A DNA stretch of 64,000 nt from Mobilicoccus massiliensis (GTDB taxonomy: Bacteria > Actinomycetota > Actinomycetes > Actinomycetales > Dermatophilaceae): NCBI RefSeq assembly GCF_000826525.2, contig NZ_LN651331.1, positions 404,323-468,322 of the forward strand, given 5' to 3'. Positions 16,955-25,699 of the stretch are shown here, one piece after another. The notes under the pieces are model-generated. The model had not been told where the DNA came from. It did not search any database and saw only the letters and a list, made by a program, of their open reading frames with translations. Position 1 is the stretch's first letter, and the number at the start of each line of letters is the position of its first letter. The position numbers and the translations under genes are program-made.

Positions 16955-18070
16955 TCAGCCGCCGATCGCCGACATCGGCCGGGCGGGCTGGGTGAAGTCG
17001 GGTTTGCCGATGCCGTGCCCCTTGGCCTTGCGCCACATCTCCCCGCGGATGAGGCGCACGAGGTCGCGATCGGAGGCGCCGTCGCGCATCGGTCCGCGCA
17101 GGTCGACCTCGCCGCGGGAGAAGAGGCAGTTGCGCACCATGCCGTCGGCGGTGAGCCGCACCCGGTCGCAGGCCCCGCAGAAGGGTGCCGTGACGCTGGC
17201 GATGATGCCGACCGTGGCGGGGCCGCCGTCGACGAGGAACCGTTCGGCCGGAGCACTCCCCCGCTCCGGGACCGGGGTGAGGGTGAAGCGCTGCTCGAGA
17301 CGCTCGCGAAGCTCGTCGGCGGTGATCATCTCGCGTCGATCCCAGCCGTGTTGGGCGTCCAACGGCATCTGCTCGATGAACCGCAGCTCGTAGCCGCGTT
17401 CGAGACACCACTCGAGCAGGTCGGCGACGCCCGCGTCGTTGACGCCGCGCATCGCGACGGCGTTGACCTTGACGGGGGTGAGGCCGGCGTCGGCGGCCGC
17501 GGCGAGACCGGCGACGACGTCGTCGAAGCGATCCCGGCGGCTCAGCGTGCGGTAGGCCTCCCGGTCGATCGTGTCGAGGGAGATGTTGACCCGGTCGAGC
17601 CCGGCCTCGGCGAGGGGTGCTGCGAGACGGTCGAGGCCGATGCCGTTGCTCGTCATCGCGATGCGCGGGCGATCGGGCAGCGCCGCGATGCCCGCGACGA
17701 GCCCGACGAGACCCTTGCGCAGGATCGGCTCGCCACCGGTGAGGCGGACCATGTCGATGCCGAGCCCCACGAAGATCCGGATGAGGCGCAGCAGCTCGTC
17801 GTCGGTAAGCATCTGCGGCTTGGCCATCCACTCCAGGCCCTCGGCGGGCATGCAGTACGTACACCGCAGGTTGCAGTGATCGGTGAGCGAGACCCGCAGA
17901 TCCCGGGCCACGCGCCCGAAGGTGTCGACGAGGGGGTGCCCGGAGTCGTGCTCCGCCGCCTCCGCCGCCTCCGTCGTCTCGCGACCAGGAGCGTCGTCGG
18001 ACGCCATGGACGCGTTCGCGACGGGCCACGGCAGCGAGACCCCTGCCGGTCGGTGCTCCTGCTCGATCAT
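16955..18070 (-). CDS. moaA: GTP 3',8-cyclase (molybdenum cofactor biosynthesis)
   Basis: 371 residues, radical-SAM enzyme making 3',8-cyclo-GTP from GTP in the first step of molybdopterin synthesis. The CNLRCTYC cluster, RLTGGEPILR, the C-terminal second cluster FCGACDRVRLTADGMVRNCLF and the essential terminal GG are all present. ATG 18070 is chosen because TATCGT ends 7 nt upstream; the GTG at 18079 sits in that hexamer. The first ~45 residues are a variable extension. No other moa gene lies in the window. Confidence 0.95.
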   Translation of the reverse strand: MIEQEHRPAGVSLPWPVANASMASDDAPGRETTEAAEAAEHDSGHPLVDTFGRVARDLRVSLTDHCNLRCTYCMPAEGLEWMAKPQMLTDDELLRLIRIFVGLGIDMVRLTGGEPILRKGLVGLVAGIAALPDRPRIAMTSNGIGLDRLAAPLAEAGLDRVNISLDTIDREAYRTLSRRDRFDDVVAGLAAAADAGLTPVKVNAVAMRGVNDAGVADLLEWCLERGYELRFIEQMPLDAQHGWDRREMITADELRERLEQRFTLTPVPERGSAPAERFLVDGGPATVGIIASVTAPFCGACDRVRLTADGMVRNCLFSRGEVDLRGPMRDGASDRDLVRLIRGEMWRKAKGHGIGKPDFTQPARPMSAIGG

Positions 18071-18077
18071 GGCGGCC

Positions 18078-18083
18078 ACGATA
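18078..18083 (-). promoter_or_regulatory. -10 hexamer TATCGT, leaderless moaA promoter
   Basis: TATCGT ends 7 nt upstream of the ATG at 18070. Confidence 0.45.
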
Positions 18084-18119
18084 ACGCGGACCCGATCGGG
18101 CGGCCGACGCGCCCCGGAG

Positions 18120-18125
18120 TAGCGT
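18120..18125 (+). promoter_or_regulatory. -10 hexamer TAGCGT, leaderless SURF1 promoter
   Basis: TAGCGT ends 7 nt upstream of the GTG at 18133 and overlaps the alternative GTG at 18124, so it decides the start. Confidence 0.45.
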
Positions 18126-18132
18126 GACCTGC

Positions 18133-18945
18133 GTGTTCCGGGTGCTCCTCACACGCAAGTGGCTGATCGCGCTGCTCGTGGCGGCGTTGTTCTGCGTGGC
18201 GTGCATCTTTCTCGGGCGCTGGCAGTTCGGGCGGTATGTCGAAAGACGCGATCACGCCGATCTCGTCAACGCCTACTACCAGGCCGAGCCCGTACCTCTG
18301 GACGAGGTGTTGCCGAGCGGCTCGGCCCCTCTTCCCGACGATCAGGTGTGGCGCCGGGTCGAGGTGACCGGCACGTACTCGCCCGGCGACCGTCTCATGG
18401 TGCGCAACCGTCCGCAGAACGTCACGTACGGCTACGAGGTGCTGGACGTCCTGCGACCGGCCGGCGGCGACCCGGTCCTCGTCGACCGGGGGTGGGTGCG
18501 CAACGCCGAGCGGGCCGACGTGCTGCCCGAGGTACCTCCCGCTCCGAGCGGCACCGTTCGCGTCGTCGGCTGGCTTCGACAGGGTGAGGGCAGCCTCGAC
18601 CGGTCGTTGCCCCGGGGTCAGCTCGCGTCGATCGACGTCGCCGAGGCGGCCGAGGAGACCGGCGCTCGGTTGCGCCCGGCCTACCTGCTCCTCGACTCCG
18701 AGCGCACCGCCGACGGCGGCACTCCCGAAAGACCGCAACCTCTCATCCCACCGAAGACCGACACGGGCCCGCACTTCGCCTACGCCCTGCAGTGGTGGGG
18801 TGCGGCACCCGTCGGCTTCGTCCTCGTGTTCGTCTACGCCCGGCGCGACTACCTCGACTCACTCGACGAGGACGACCCGCGGTCGCGTCGGCAGCGGCCG
18901 GCCAGGCCCAAGAAGGTCCGCATCTGGGACGAGGAGGACGCCTGA
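18133..18945 (+). CDS. SURF1-family cytochrome oxidase assembly protein
   Basis: 270 residues with the two-helix SURF1 topology: an N-terminal membrane segment (WLIALLVAALFCVACIFLG) and a C-terminal one (WWGAAPVGFVLVFVYARRDYL) flanking a large external domain with WRRVEVTGTY and VDRGWV blocks. It helps mature heme a-containing cytochrome c oxidase, consistent with ctaA and ctaB at 50-52 kb. The C-terminus is basic and cytoplasmic. GTG 18133 is preferred; GTG 18124 would add three residues. Confidence 0.9.
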   Translation: MFRVLLTRKWLIALLVAALFCVACIFLGRWQFGRYVERRDHADLVNAYYQAEPVPLDEVLPSGSAPLPDDQVWRRVEVTGTYSPGDRLMVRNRPQNVTYGYEVLDVLRPAGGDPVLVDRGWVRNAERADVLPEVPPAPSGTVRVVGWLRQGEGSLDRSLPRGQLASIDVAEAAEETGARLRPAYLLLDSERTADGGTPERPQPLIPPKTDTGPHFAYALQWWGAAPVGFVLVFVYARRDYLDSLDEDDPRSRRQRPARPKKVRIWDEEDA

Positions 18946-18961
18946 CGAGCCGGTCCCGCCG

Positions 18962-20830
18962 TCAGGAGGCACCCGGTGCGAACTGCGTGGCGTGGAGGTC
19001 GGCGTACAGACCTCCCTGCTCGAGGAGTTCGGCGTGCGTGCCGTGCTCGACGATCCGTCCGTCGTCGACGACGAGGATGGCATCGGCACCGCGCACGGTC
19101 GAGAGCCGGTGAGCGATGACCATGGCGGTGCGTCCGGCCAGAGCGGTGTCGAGCGCGCGCTGCACGGCGGCCTCCGACTCGCTGTCGAGGTGGGCGGTGG
19201 CCTCGTCGAGGACGACGAGCCCCGGGCTCTTGAGCAGCAGCCGGGCGATGGCGATGCGTTGCTTCTCGCCGCCCGAGAGGCGGTGGCCACGGTCACCGAC
19301 GATGGTGTCGAGACCCTGTGGCAGCGCCTCGACCAGCCCGCCGACCTGGGCGGCGTCGAGCGCCGCCCGGATCTCCGTCTCGCCGACGCCGGGCCGGGCG
19401 TACTCGAGGTTGGCGCGGATCGTGTCGTGGAAGAGGTGCGCCTCCTGGGTGACCATGCCGACGACGTCGTGCAGCGAGGAGAACGAGGCCTCGCGCAGGT
19501 CGACGCCGCCGACGCGCACCGTGCCGGAGGTGGGGTCGTAGAGGCGGGCCACGAGTGAGGTGATGGTCGTCTTGCCCGCCCCACTCGGCCCGACGAGGGC
19601 GACGAGCTGCCCGGGCTCGACGCGGAAGGTCACCCCGCGCAGCACCGGCTCCCCACCGGCACGGTCGCCCGCCGGGCCGCCCTGTTCGAGCGAGGCCAGC
19701 GACACCTCGTCGGCGCCCGGATAGCCGAACGTCACGTCGTCGAACTCCACCGACACCGGGCCGGTGGGAATGTCACGCGGCGACTCGACCTCCCGCACGA
19801 GCGGTTCGAGGTCGAGCACCTCGAAGACGCGTTCGAAGCTCACGAGCGCCGTCATGATGTCGACGCGCACGTTGGAGAGGGCCGTCAGGGGTCCGTATAG
19901 CCGACCCAACAGCGCGGCGAGCGCGAGCAGGGAGCCGACGGTGAGCGTCCCGTCGATGGCCTGCAGGCCGCCGACCCCGTAGACGACCGCGGTGGCCAGC
20001 GCAGCGACGAACGTCAGCCCGGAGAGGAAGAAGGTGCGGTTGAGCGTGATCGTCACGCCGATGTCACGCACCCGGCCGGCGCGGACCGCGTACTCGGCGG
20101 TTTCGGCCTCGGGGCGTCCGAAGAGCTTGACGAGCAACGCGCCGGCGACGTTGAAGCGCTCGGTCATCCGGGTGCCGAGCTCGGCGTTGAGGCCCATCGA
20201 CTCGCGCTGCAGCCCCGCGAGGCGACGGCCCATGAACCGGGCGGGCACGAGGAACACCGGGGTGAGCAACAGCGCGAGCACGGTGAGCTGCCAGGAGGTG
20301 GTCGCCATCGCGACGAGGATGAACGCGACCGAGACGAGGTTGCTCACGGTCGAGCCGAGCACCGAGGTGAACGCCTGCTGCGCGCCGATGACATCGGAGT
20401 TGAGCCGGGTGACGAGCGCGCCGGTCTGCGCGCGGGTGAAGAAGCCGATGGGTTGGGCGAGGACGTGGGTGAAGACCTGGGTGCGCAGGTCGTAGATGAG
20501 GCTCTCGCCGATGCGCGCGGAGGTCCACCGTGATCCCAGGGAGACGAGGGCGTCCACGACGGCGAGTGCGGCGACCACGAGGGCGAGCCCGACGACGACG
20601 CCTCGGTTGCCGGGGATGACCCCGTCGTCGACGATCCGGCCGAGCAGCAACGGGGTGGCGACGACCAGCGCGGAGGTCGACAGGGACAGCGTGAGGAAGG
20701 CGGCGAACAGGCCGGAGTACGGGCGTGCGTACCCGGCGACCCGGCGGGCGGTGCCCGGCTTGAGCCGATTGCCCTTGAGGCGGTCGCGGGAGTACGACCG
20801 CATCGCCATCCAGCCGGTGCCGGTGCTCAC
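18962..20830 (-). CDS. ABC exporter, fused permease and ATPase
   Basis: About 622 residues from the GTG at 20830 (a Met-Ala-Met start at 20809 is the alternative). The N-terminal half has six membrane helices (LFAAFLTLSLSTSALVVATPLLLG onward); the C-terminal half has Walker A GPSGAGKTT, signature LSGGEKQRIAIARLL, Walker B VVLDEAT and the IAHRLST switch. It is a type IV exporter half-transporter likely to work as a homodimer; substrate (lipid, peptide or drug) is unknown. It follows the enoyl-CoA hydratase gene by 37 nt. Confidence 0.92.
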   Translation of the reverse strand: MSTGTGWMAMRSYSRDRLKGNRLKPGTARRVAGYARPYSGLFAAFLTLSLSTSALVVATPLLLGRIVDDGVIPGNRGVVVGLALVVAALAVVDALVSLGSRWTSARIGESLIYDLRTQVFTHVLAQPIGFFTRAQTGALVTRLNSDVIGAQQAFTSVLGSTVSNLVSVAFILVAMATTSWQLTVLALLLTPVFLVPARFMGRRLAGLQRESMGLNAELGTRMTERFNVAGALLVKLFGRPEAETAEYAVRAGRVRDIGVTITLNRTFFLSGLTFVAALATAVVYGVGGLQAIDGTLTVGSLLALAALLGRLYGPLTALSNVRVDIMTALVSFERVFEVLDLEPLVREVESPRDIPTGPVSVEFDDVTFGYPGADEVSLASLEQGGPAGDRAGGEPVLRGVTFRVEPGQLVALVGPSGAGKTTITSLVARLYDPTSGTVRVGGVDLREASFSSLHDVVGMVTQEAHLFHDTIRANLEYARPGVGETEIRAALDAAQVGGLVEALPQGLDTIVGDRGHRLSGGEKQRIAIARLLLKSPGLVVLDEATAHLDSESEAAVQRALDTALAGRTAMVIAHRLSTVRGADAILVVDDGRIVEHGTHAELLEQGGLYADLHATQFAPGAS

Positions 20831-20867
20831 CGTCTTCTCACGCGCACGGCTGGCTCCTCCTGACCGG

Positions 20868-21695
20868 TCATCGACGCCGCGCCGCCTCCGCGTGGGCGCA
20901 GAGCAGCCGGGCCTGAGCCTCGCGTTCACGACGCAGTTGCTCGTCGGGGGTCCGGGACTCGATCCCCCGGAACAGGCCCAGCATCTCGCGAGCAGTCTGT
21001 TCCGGCGCGGCGAGCACGGCCTCGACGAGGTCACCGACGGTCGCCCGAAGCTCCTCCGGCTCGACCGCGAGACTGGCGATGCCGGTCGCGACGGCCTCCT
21101 CGGCGCCGACGGGGCGGCCGGTGAGGCAGAGCTCGAGCGCGCGTGAGGCGCCGACGAGCCGGGTGAGGGCCGCGGTGCCGCCGAGGTCGGGCACGAGCCC
21201 GAGCGTCACCTCGGCCATCGCGAGACGGACGTCGGTCGTGACGATGCGCAGGTCGGCGGCGAGGGCGAGTTGGAAGCCGGCGCCGATCGCCGGGCCCTGC
21301 ACGGCGGCGATGACGTAGGCGGGACACTCCTGCCACGCGGTGAAGGCGCGCTGGTACTCCGCGATCCGGTCGGCGAGCGCCTGCGGGCCGTCGTTCGTGA
21401 GCTCCAGCAGACCGGTCTCGCCGTCGACTCCCGCGTCGGCTCCAGCCGGGGCGAGCATCCCCCGGTCGAGCCCGGCCGAGAACGCCGGCCCCTCCCCCGC
21501 GAGCACGACGACCCGGACTTGGTCGGGCAGCGTCGTCGCGATGTGCGCCAACGCCGCCCACATCGCCGGCACCTGAGCGTTGCGCTTCTCGGGCGCGTCC
21601 AGGGTCACGGTCATCACGGCCCCGCTCGTCTCGACCCGCAGCCGCGGGTGCGGACGATCGACGGCGGGGGTGCTCGGCTGGTCGGGAGTCGTCAT
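20868..21695 (-). CDS. Enoyl-CoA hydratase/isomerase family protein
   Basis: 275 residues of the crotonase fold. The oxyanion-hole blocks AGEGPAFSAGLDRGM and VQGPAIGAGFQLALAADLRI are present, and the AEVTLGLVPDLGGTAALTRLVG helix follows. Acts on an acyl-CoA thioester in beta-oxidation or a related pathway; the exact reaction cannot be assigned. ATG start with TAGAGT 6 nt upstream. Confidence 0.9.
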   Translation of the reverse strand: MTTPDQPSTPAVDRPHPRLRVETSGAVMTVTLDAPEKRNAQVPAMWAALAHIATTLPDQVRVVVLAGEGPAFSAGLDRGMLAPAGADAGVDGETGLLELTNDGPQALADRIAEYQRAFTAWQECPAYVIAAVQGPAIGAGFQLALAADLRIVTTDVRLAMAEVTLGLVPDLGGTAALTRLVGASRALELCLTGRPVGAEEAVATGIASLAVEPEELRATVGDLVEAVLAAPEQTAREMLGLFRGIESRTPDEQLRREREAQARLLCAHAEAARRR

Positions 21696-21701
21696 GGCCC
21701 G

Positions 21702-21707
21702 ACTCTA
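21702..21707 (-). promoter_or_regulatory. -10 hexamer TAGAGT, leaderless crotonase promoter
   Basis: TAGAGT ends 6 nt upstream of the ATG at 21695, within the 23-bp gap behind the ABC-F gene. Confidence 0.45.
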
Positions 21708-21718
21708 GAGCGACGGCC

Positions 21719-23317
<1,599 letters not shown>

Positions 23318-23512
23318 GGGGGTCCTCTCGATCGAAAGTGGCCGGCGAGGGCGCCATCGACCCGAATCAGCCTGTGGTGTCGCGCAGTTCGAGGTCGCGC
23401 CTCGGTATTGCCGCACGTCAGCGACGCGCACGAGTAGGTTTGGTGGACGGCCGCCGGATAGTCTAGACGAGCCGGTCCTGCGCGCCGCAGGCCAGACGCG
23501 CAGGAGGAATCC

Positions 23513-24433
23513 ATGACGTTCAACGACGACGCCCAGCTCGACACCTCCGGGGTCTCTCGAGGCGGGGGCGGCCGTGGCGGCCGGGGCCTCGCCATCGGTG
23601 GTGGCGGCGGCATCCTCGGCCTCATCGTCCTCGTCATCTACCTCTTCATGGGCGGTGACCCCTCCCAGGTGCAGCAGCCGCAGCCGCAAGGGCAAGGACA
23701 GGAGCAGGTCGGAGCGGGCGACCTCGCCGAGAAGTGCCGCACCGGCGCCGACGCCAACAAGGACGTCGAATGCCGCATCGTCGCCGCCCAGAACAGCGTC
23801 CAGGCGTACTGGCGCGCGACATTGCCCGAGGCCTCCGGGGGCCGGTATCAGTGGCGTGACACGAACATGGTGCTGTTCGGTCGCGCTCAGGGTGAACAGG
23901 CGCGTTCGGCGTGCGGCACGGCGGACAACAACGTCGGCCCCTTCTACTGCCCGCTCGACAAGACGGTCTACCTCAGCGCGACGTTCTTCAAGGTGCTCGA
24001 GCAGCAGTTCGGCTCCTCCAGCGGCCCGCTCGCGCAGGAGTACGTCGTCGCGCACGAGTACGGCCATGCCCTGCAGGACCAGCTCGGTCTGCTCGAACGC
24101 GCCCAGCAGGACCCGAAGGGCCCCGAGGGCGGCGGGGTGCGCACCGAGCTCCAGGCCGACTGCTTCGCCGGCATGTGGGCCAAGGGCGCCGTCGAGACCA
24201 AGGATGCTCAGGGGCGGGCGTTGATGAAGCCGCTCACCGAGAACGACGTCCGCGACGCGCTGTCGGCCGCCGAGTCGGTGGGCGACGACCACATCCAGCA
24301 GCAGGCGCAGGGCCGCGTCACGCCCGAGAACTTCACCCACGGCACCTCCGAGCAGCGCCAGCGGTGGTTCATGACGGGCTACGAGACCGGCGACATCAAC
24401 AAGTGCAACACCTTCGCCGCCACACGGCTGTGA
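23513..24433 (+). CDS. Membrane-anchored neutral zinc metallopeptidase (YpfJ family)
   Basis: 306 residues. A Gly/Arg-rich N-terminus precedes one membrane anchor (ILGLIVLVIYLFMGG), a Gln/Pro spacer and an external peptidase domain. VVAHEYGHALQDQLG supplies the HExxH zinc site, and ELQADCFAGMWAKG the third ligand region. Cys pairs may form disulfides outside the membrane. AGGAGG lies 5 nt before the ATG. Function of this family is not settled. Confidence 0.92.
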   Translation: MTFNDDAQLDTSGVSRGGGGRGGRGLAIGGGGGILGLIVLVIYLFMGGDPSQVQQPQPQGQGQEQVGAGDLAEKCRTGADANKDVECRIVAAQNSVQAYWRATLPEASGGRYQWRDTNMVLFGRAQGEQARSACGTADNNVGPFYCPLDKTVYLSATFFKVLEQQFGSSSGPLAQEYVVAHEYGHALQDQLGLLERAQQDPKGPEGGGVRTELQADCFAGMWAKGAVETKDAQGRALMKPLTENDVRDALSAAESVGDDHIQQQAQGRVTPENFTHGTSEQRQRWFMTGYETGDINKCNTFAATRL

Positions 24434-24463
24434 ACGCGCGCCTCTGAGCACGACGGACTTTCC

Positions 24464-24488
24464 CGACGCCCCCGCCCCGCGGGCGTCG
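24464..24488 (+). terminator. Hairpin after metallopeptidase gene
   Basis: CGACGCCC pairs with GGGCGTCG across a short C-rich loop, about 30 bp past the stop codon. No T run. Confidence 0.5.
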
Positions 24489-24796
24489 CGGTGATTACCG
24501 CGCCGACCGCCCGCCGTCAAGGGTTCGTGGTGCCGCGGCACGATGCCACGAGCACCGCGTCGTGACCCTCGCGTGACGTGGCCGAGATCGCGCCGTTGCC
24601 CACGAGGGCGTCTCGATCAAGCCGCCGTGGCTCCCCCGCCACTCGTCCGGGCCGCTGCCGGATGAACGGATCGGCCTGTCCAGCCTCCGTATCCGTGCCG
24701 TGACCAGGGAGATCACGAGAACGAGCGGTGGGGGTCGACCCTGAGGAATCACCGGCGAGTGGGATCGGGGTCACACCCGCCCGACCCACGCTAAAC

Positions 24797-24812
24797 AGTG
24801 ATCTGCCTCACA
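24797..24812. promoter_or_regulatory. CRP/GlxR-like operator
   Basis: AGTGATCTGCCTCACA matches the TGTGA-N6-TCACA consensus at all but the first base. Its centre is about 59-60 bp upstream of the start point predicted from the -10 at 24852, a class I activation position. Confidence 0.55.
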
Positions 24813-24827
24813 AATCGGGGTTTCAGA

Positions 24828-24857
24828 TTGGTTTCGTCGTTGCCCAGTCGTTATGTT
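24828..24857 (+). promoter_or_regulatory. Putative promoter of NlpC/P60 gene
   Basis: -35 TTGGTT (24828-24833) and -10 TATGTT (24852-24857), 18-bp spacer. The predicted start near 24864 gives a leader of about 245 nt, enough to include the riboswitch. Confidence 0.45.
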
Positions 24858-24892
24858 CTCTGCGGCATCCACCCCTGGGATGTCACCGGTTC

Positions 24893-25090
24893 ATGACGCT
24901 GAATCCTGCCACCGTGAACCGGTTCAGAACACGCAGAGATGTGTGGGTGGCAGGAACGGAGCACCCGAGCAGTACGGATGCACTTCGAACCAGAAGATGC
25001 GTCCTCGGGGTGAAGCCCGCACGGCAACCGCCGAACGGGCCGGGAACACCAGGTTTCCGAACCCGACAGGTCACGCTTCGCAAGCGCCTC
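24893..25090 (+). ncRNA. Cyclic di-AMP (ydaO/yuaA) riboswitch
   Basis: The leader contains the conserved ydaO-type blocks in order: GGGGTGAAGCCCG (about 25008-25020) and CCGAACCCGACAGGTCACG (25056-25074), followed by CGCAAGCG. A perfect 9-bp stem CCTGCCACC/GGTGGCAGG (24905-24913 with 24946-24954) forms an early arm, and CGCT (24897-24900) can pair with AGCG (25083-25086) to close the element. In actinobacteria this class sits upstream of cell-wall hydrolase genes, as here. Only about 20 nt separate it from the ATG, and no intrinsic terminator lies between, so the mode of control is unclear. Boundaries are approximate. Confidence 0.78.
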
Positions 25091-25109
25091 CTGGAACCCT
25101 CACGTCACC

Positions 25110-25574
25110 ATGAAGAAGCTCTTCTCGGGCGCCCCTGCCCGCCTCGCCGTCACCGGTGCGCTCGCCCTCTCCCTCTCCGGTGGTTTCGCCGTCGCCACCG
25201 CCCCGACCGCCGACGCCGCCCTCACCTCCTCCCAGGGAGTCAAGGCCGTCAGCATCGCCAAGACCAAGAAGGGCACCCCGTACCGCTGGGGCGCCTCCGG
25301 CCCCCGCGCGTTCGACTGCTCCGGCTTCACGAGCTGGACCTTCAAGCGCATGGGCAAGCGCCTGCCCCGCACGGCCGACGCGCAGTACCGCTCGAGCATC
25401 AAGATCAGCCGCGGCCAGGCTCGCCCCGGCGACCTCGTCTTCTACGGCGGCGGCCGCAAGTACCACGTGGGCATCTACGCCGGCAACGGCCGCATGTGGC
25501 ACGCCCCCCGCACCGGCGACGTCGTCAAGCTCGCCAAGGTGCGCGGCGGCGCCTCCTACGGCCGCGTGCGCTGA
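25110..25574 (+). CDS. Secreted NlpC/P60-family peptidoglycan hydrolase
   Basis: 154 residues. A Sec signal peptide (MKKLF..., hydrophobic core ALALSLSGGFAVA, cleavage likely after ADA near residue 36) precedes a single NlpC/P60 domain. The catalytic Cys is in FDCSGFTSW, the His in KYHVGIYAGNGRMWHAP. It probably cuts D-Glu-diaminopimelate-type peptide bonds in the wall. No cell-wall-binding repeat is present, so this is a minimal form. Expression appears controlled by a c-di-AMP riboswitch and a CRP-like site. No clear Shine-Dalgarno precedes the ATG. Confidence 0.93.
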   Translation: MKKLFSGAPARLAVTGALALSLSGGFAVATAPTADAALTSSQGVKAVSIAKTKKGTPYRWGASGPRAFDCSGFTSWTFKRMGKRLPRTADAQYRSSIKISRGQARPGDLVFYGGGRKYHVGIYAGNGRMWHAPRTGDVVKLAKVRGGASYGRVR

Positions 25575-25626
25575 CCCCCTCAAGGCGGGTCTGACGCAGC
25601 GTCATTCAGGCGCAACGTCTTCCAGG

Positions 25627-25679
25627 ACACACGACGAGAGGGCCGTCCCCGGCGGGGCGGCCCTCTCGCCGTGTCGTGT
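25627..25679. terminator. Strong bidirectional terminator hairpin
   Basis: ACACGACGAGAGGGCCG pairs with CGGCCCTCTC plus GTGTCGTGT (a 3-nt bulge), loop GC-rich. It lies between the convergent NlpC/P60 and acyl-CoA ligase genes. Confidence 0.8.
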
Positions 25680-25699
25680 GCGCGCGGGAGGCCGCGTCG

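Larger units (their letters stand above)
24434..25109. other. 676-bp intergenic region: terminator, CRP-like site, promoter and riboswitch
   Basis: No credible protein gene; short frames here lack ribosome-binding sites and coding bias. It holds a hairpin just after the metallopeptidase gene, about 300 bp with no recognised element (24490-24790), then a CRP-like palindrome, a promoter and an apparent c-di-AMP riboswitch leading to the NlpC/P60 gene. The stretch near 24780-24900 is visibly more AT-rich than the surroundings. Confidence 0.6.

Noticed and set aside
24914..24925. LexA (SOS) box in the NlpC/P60 leader
   Set aside because: GAACCGGTTC is a palindrome but lacks the four-base spacing of the GAAC-N4-GTTC SOS box.
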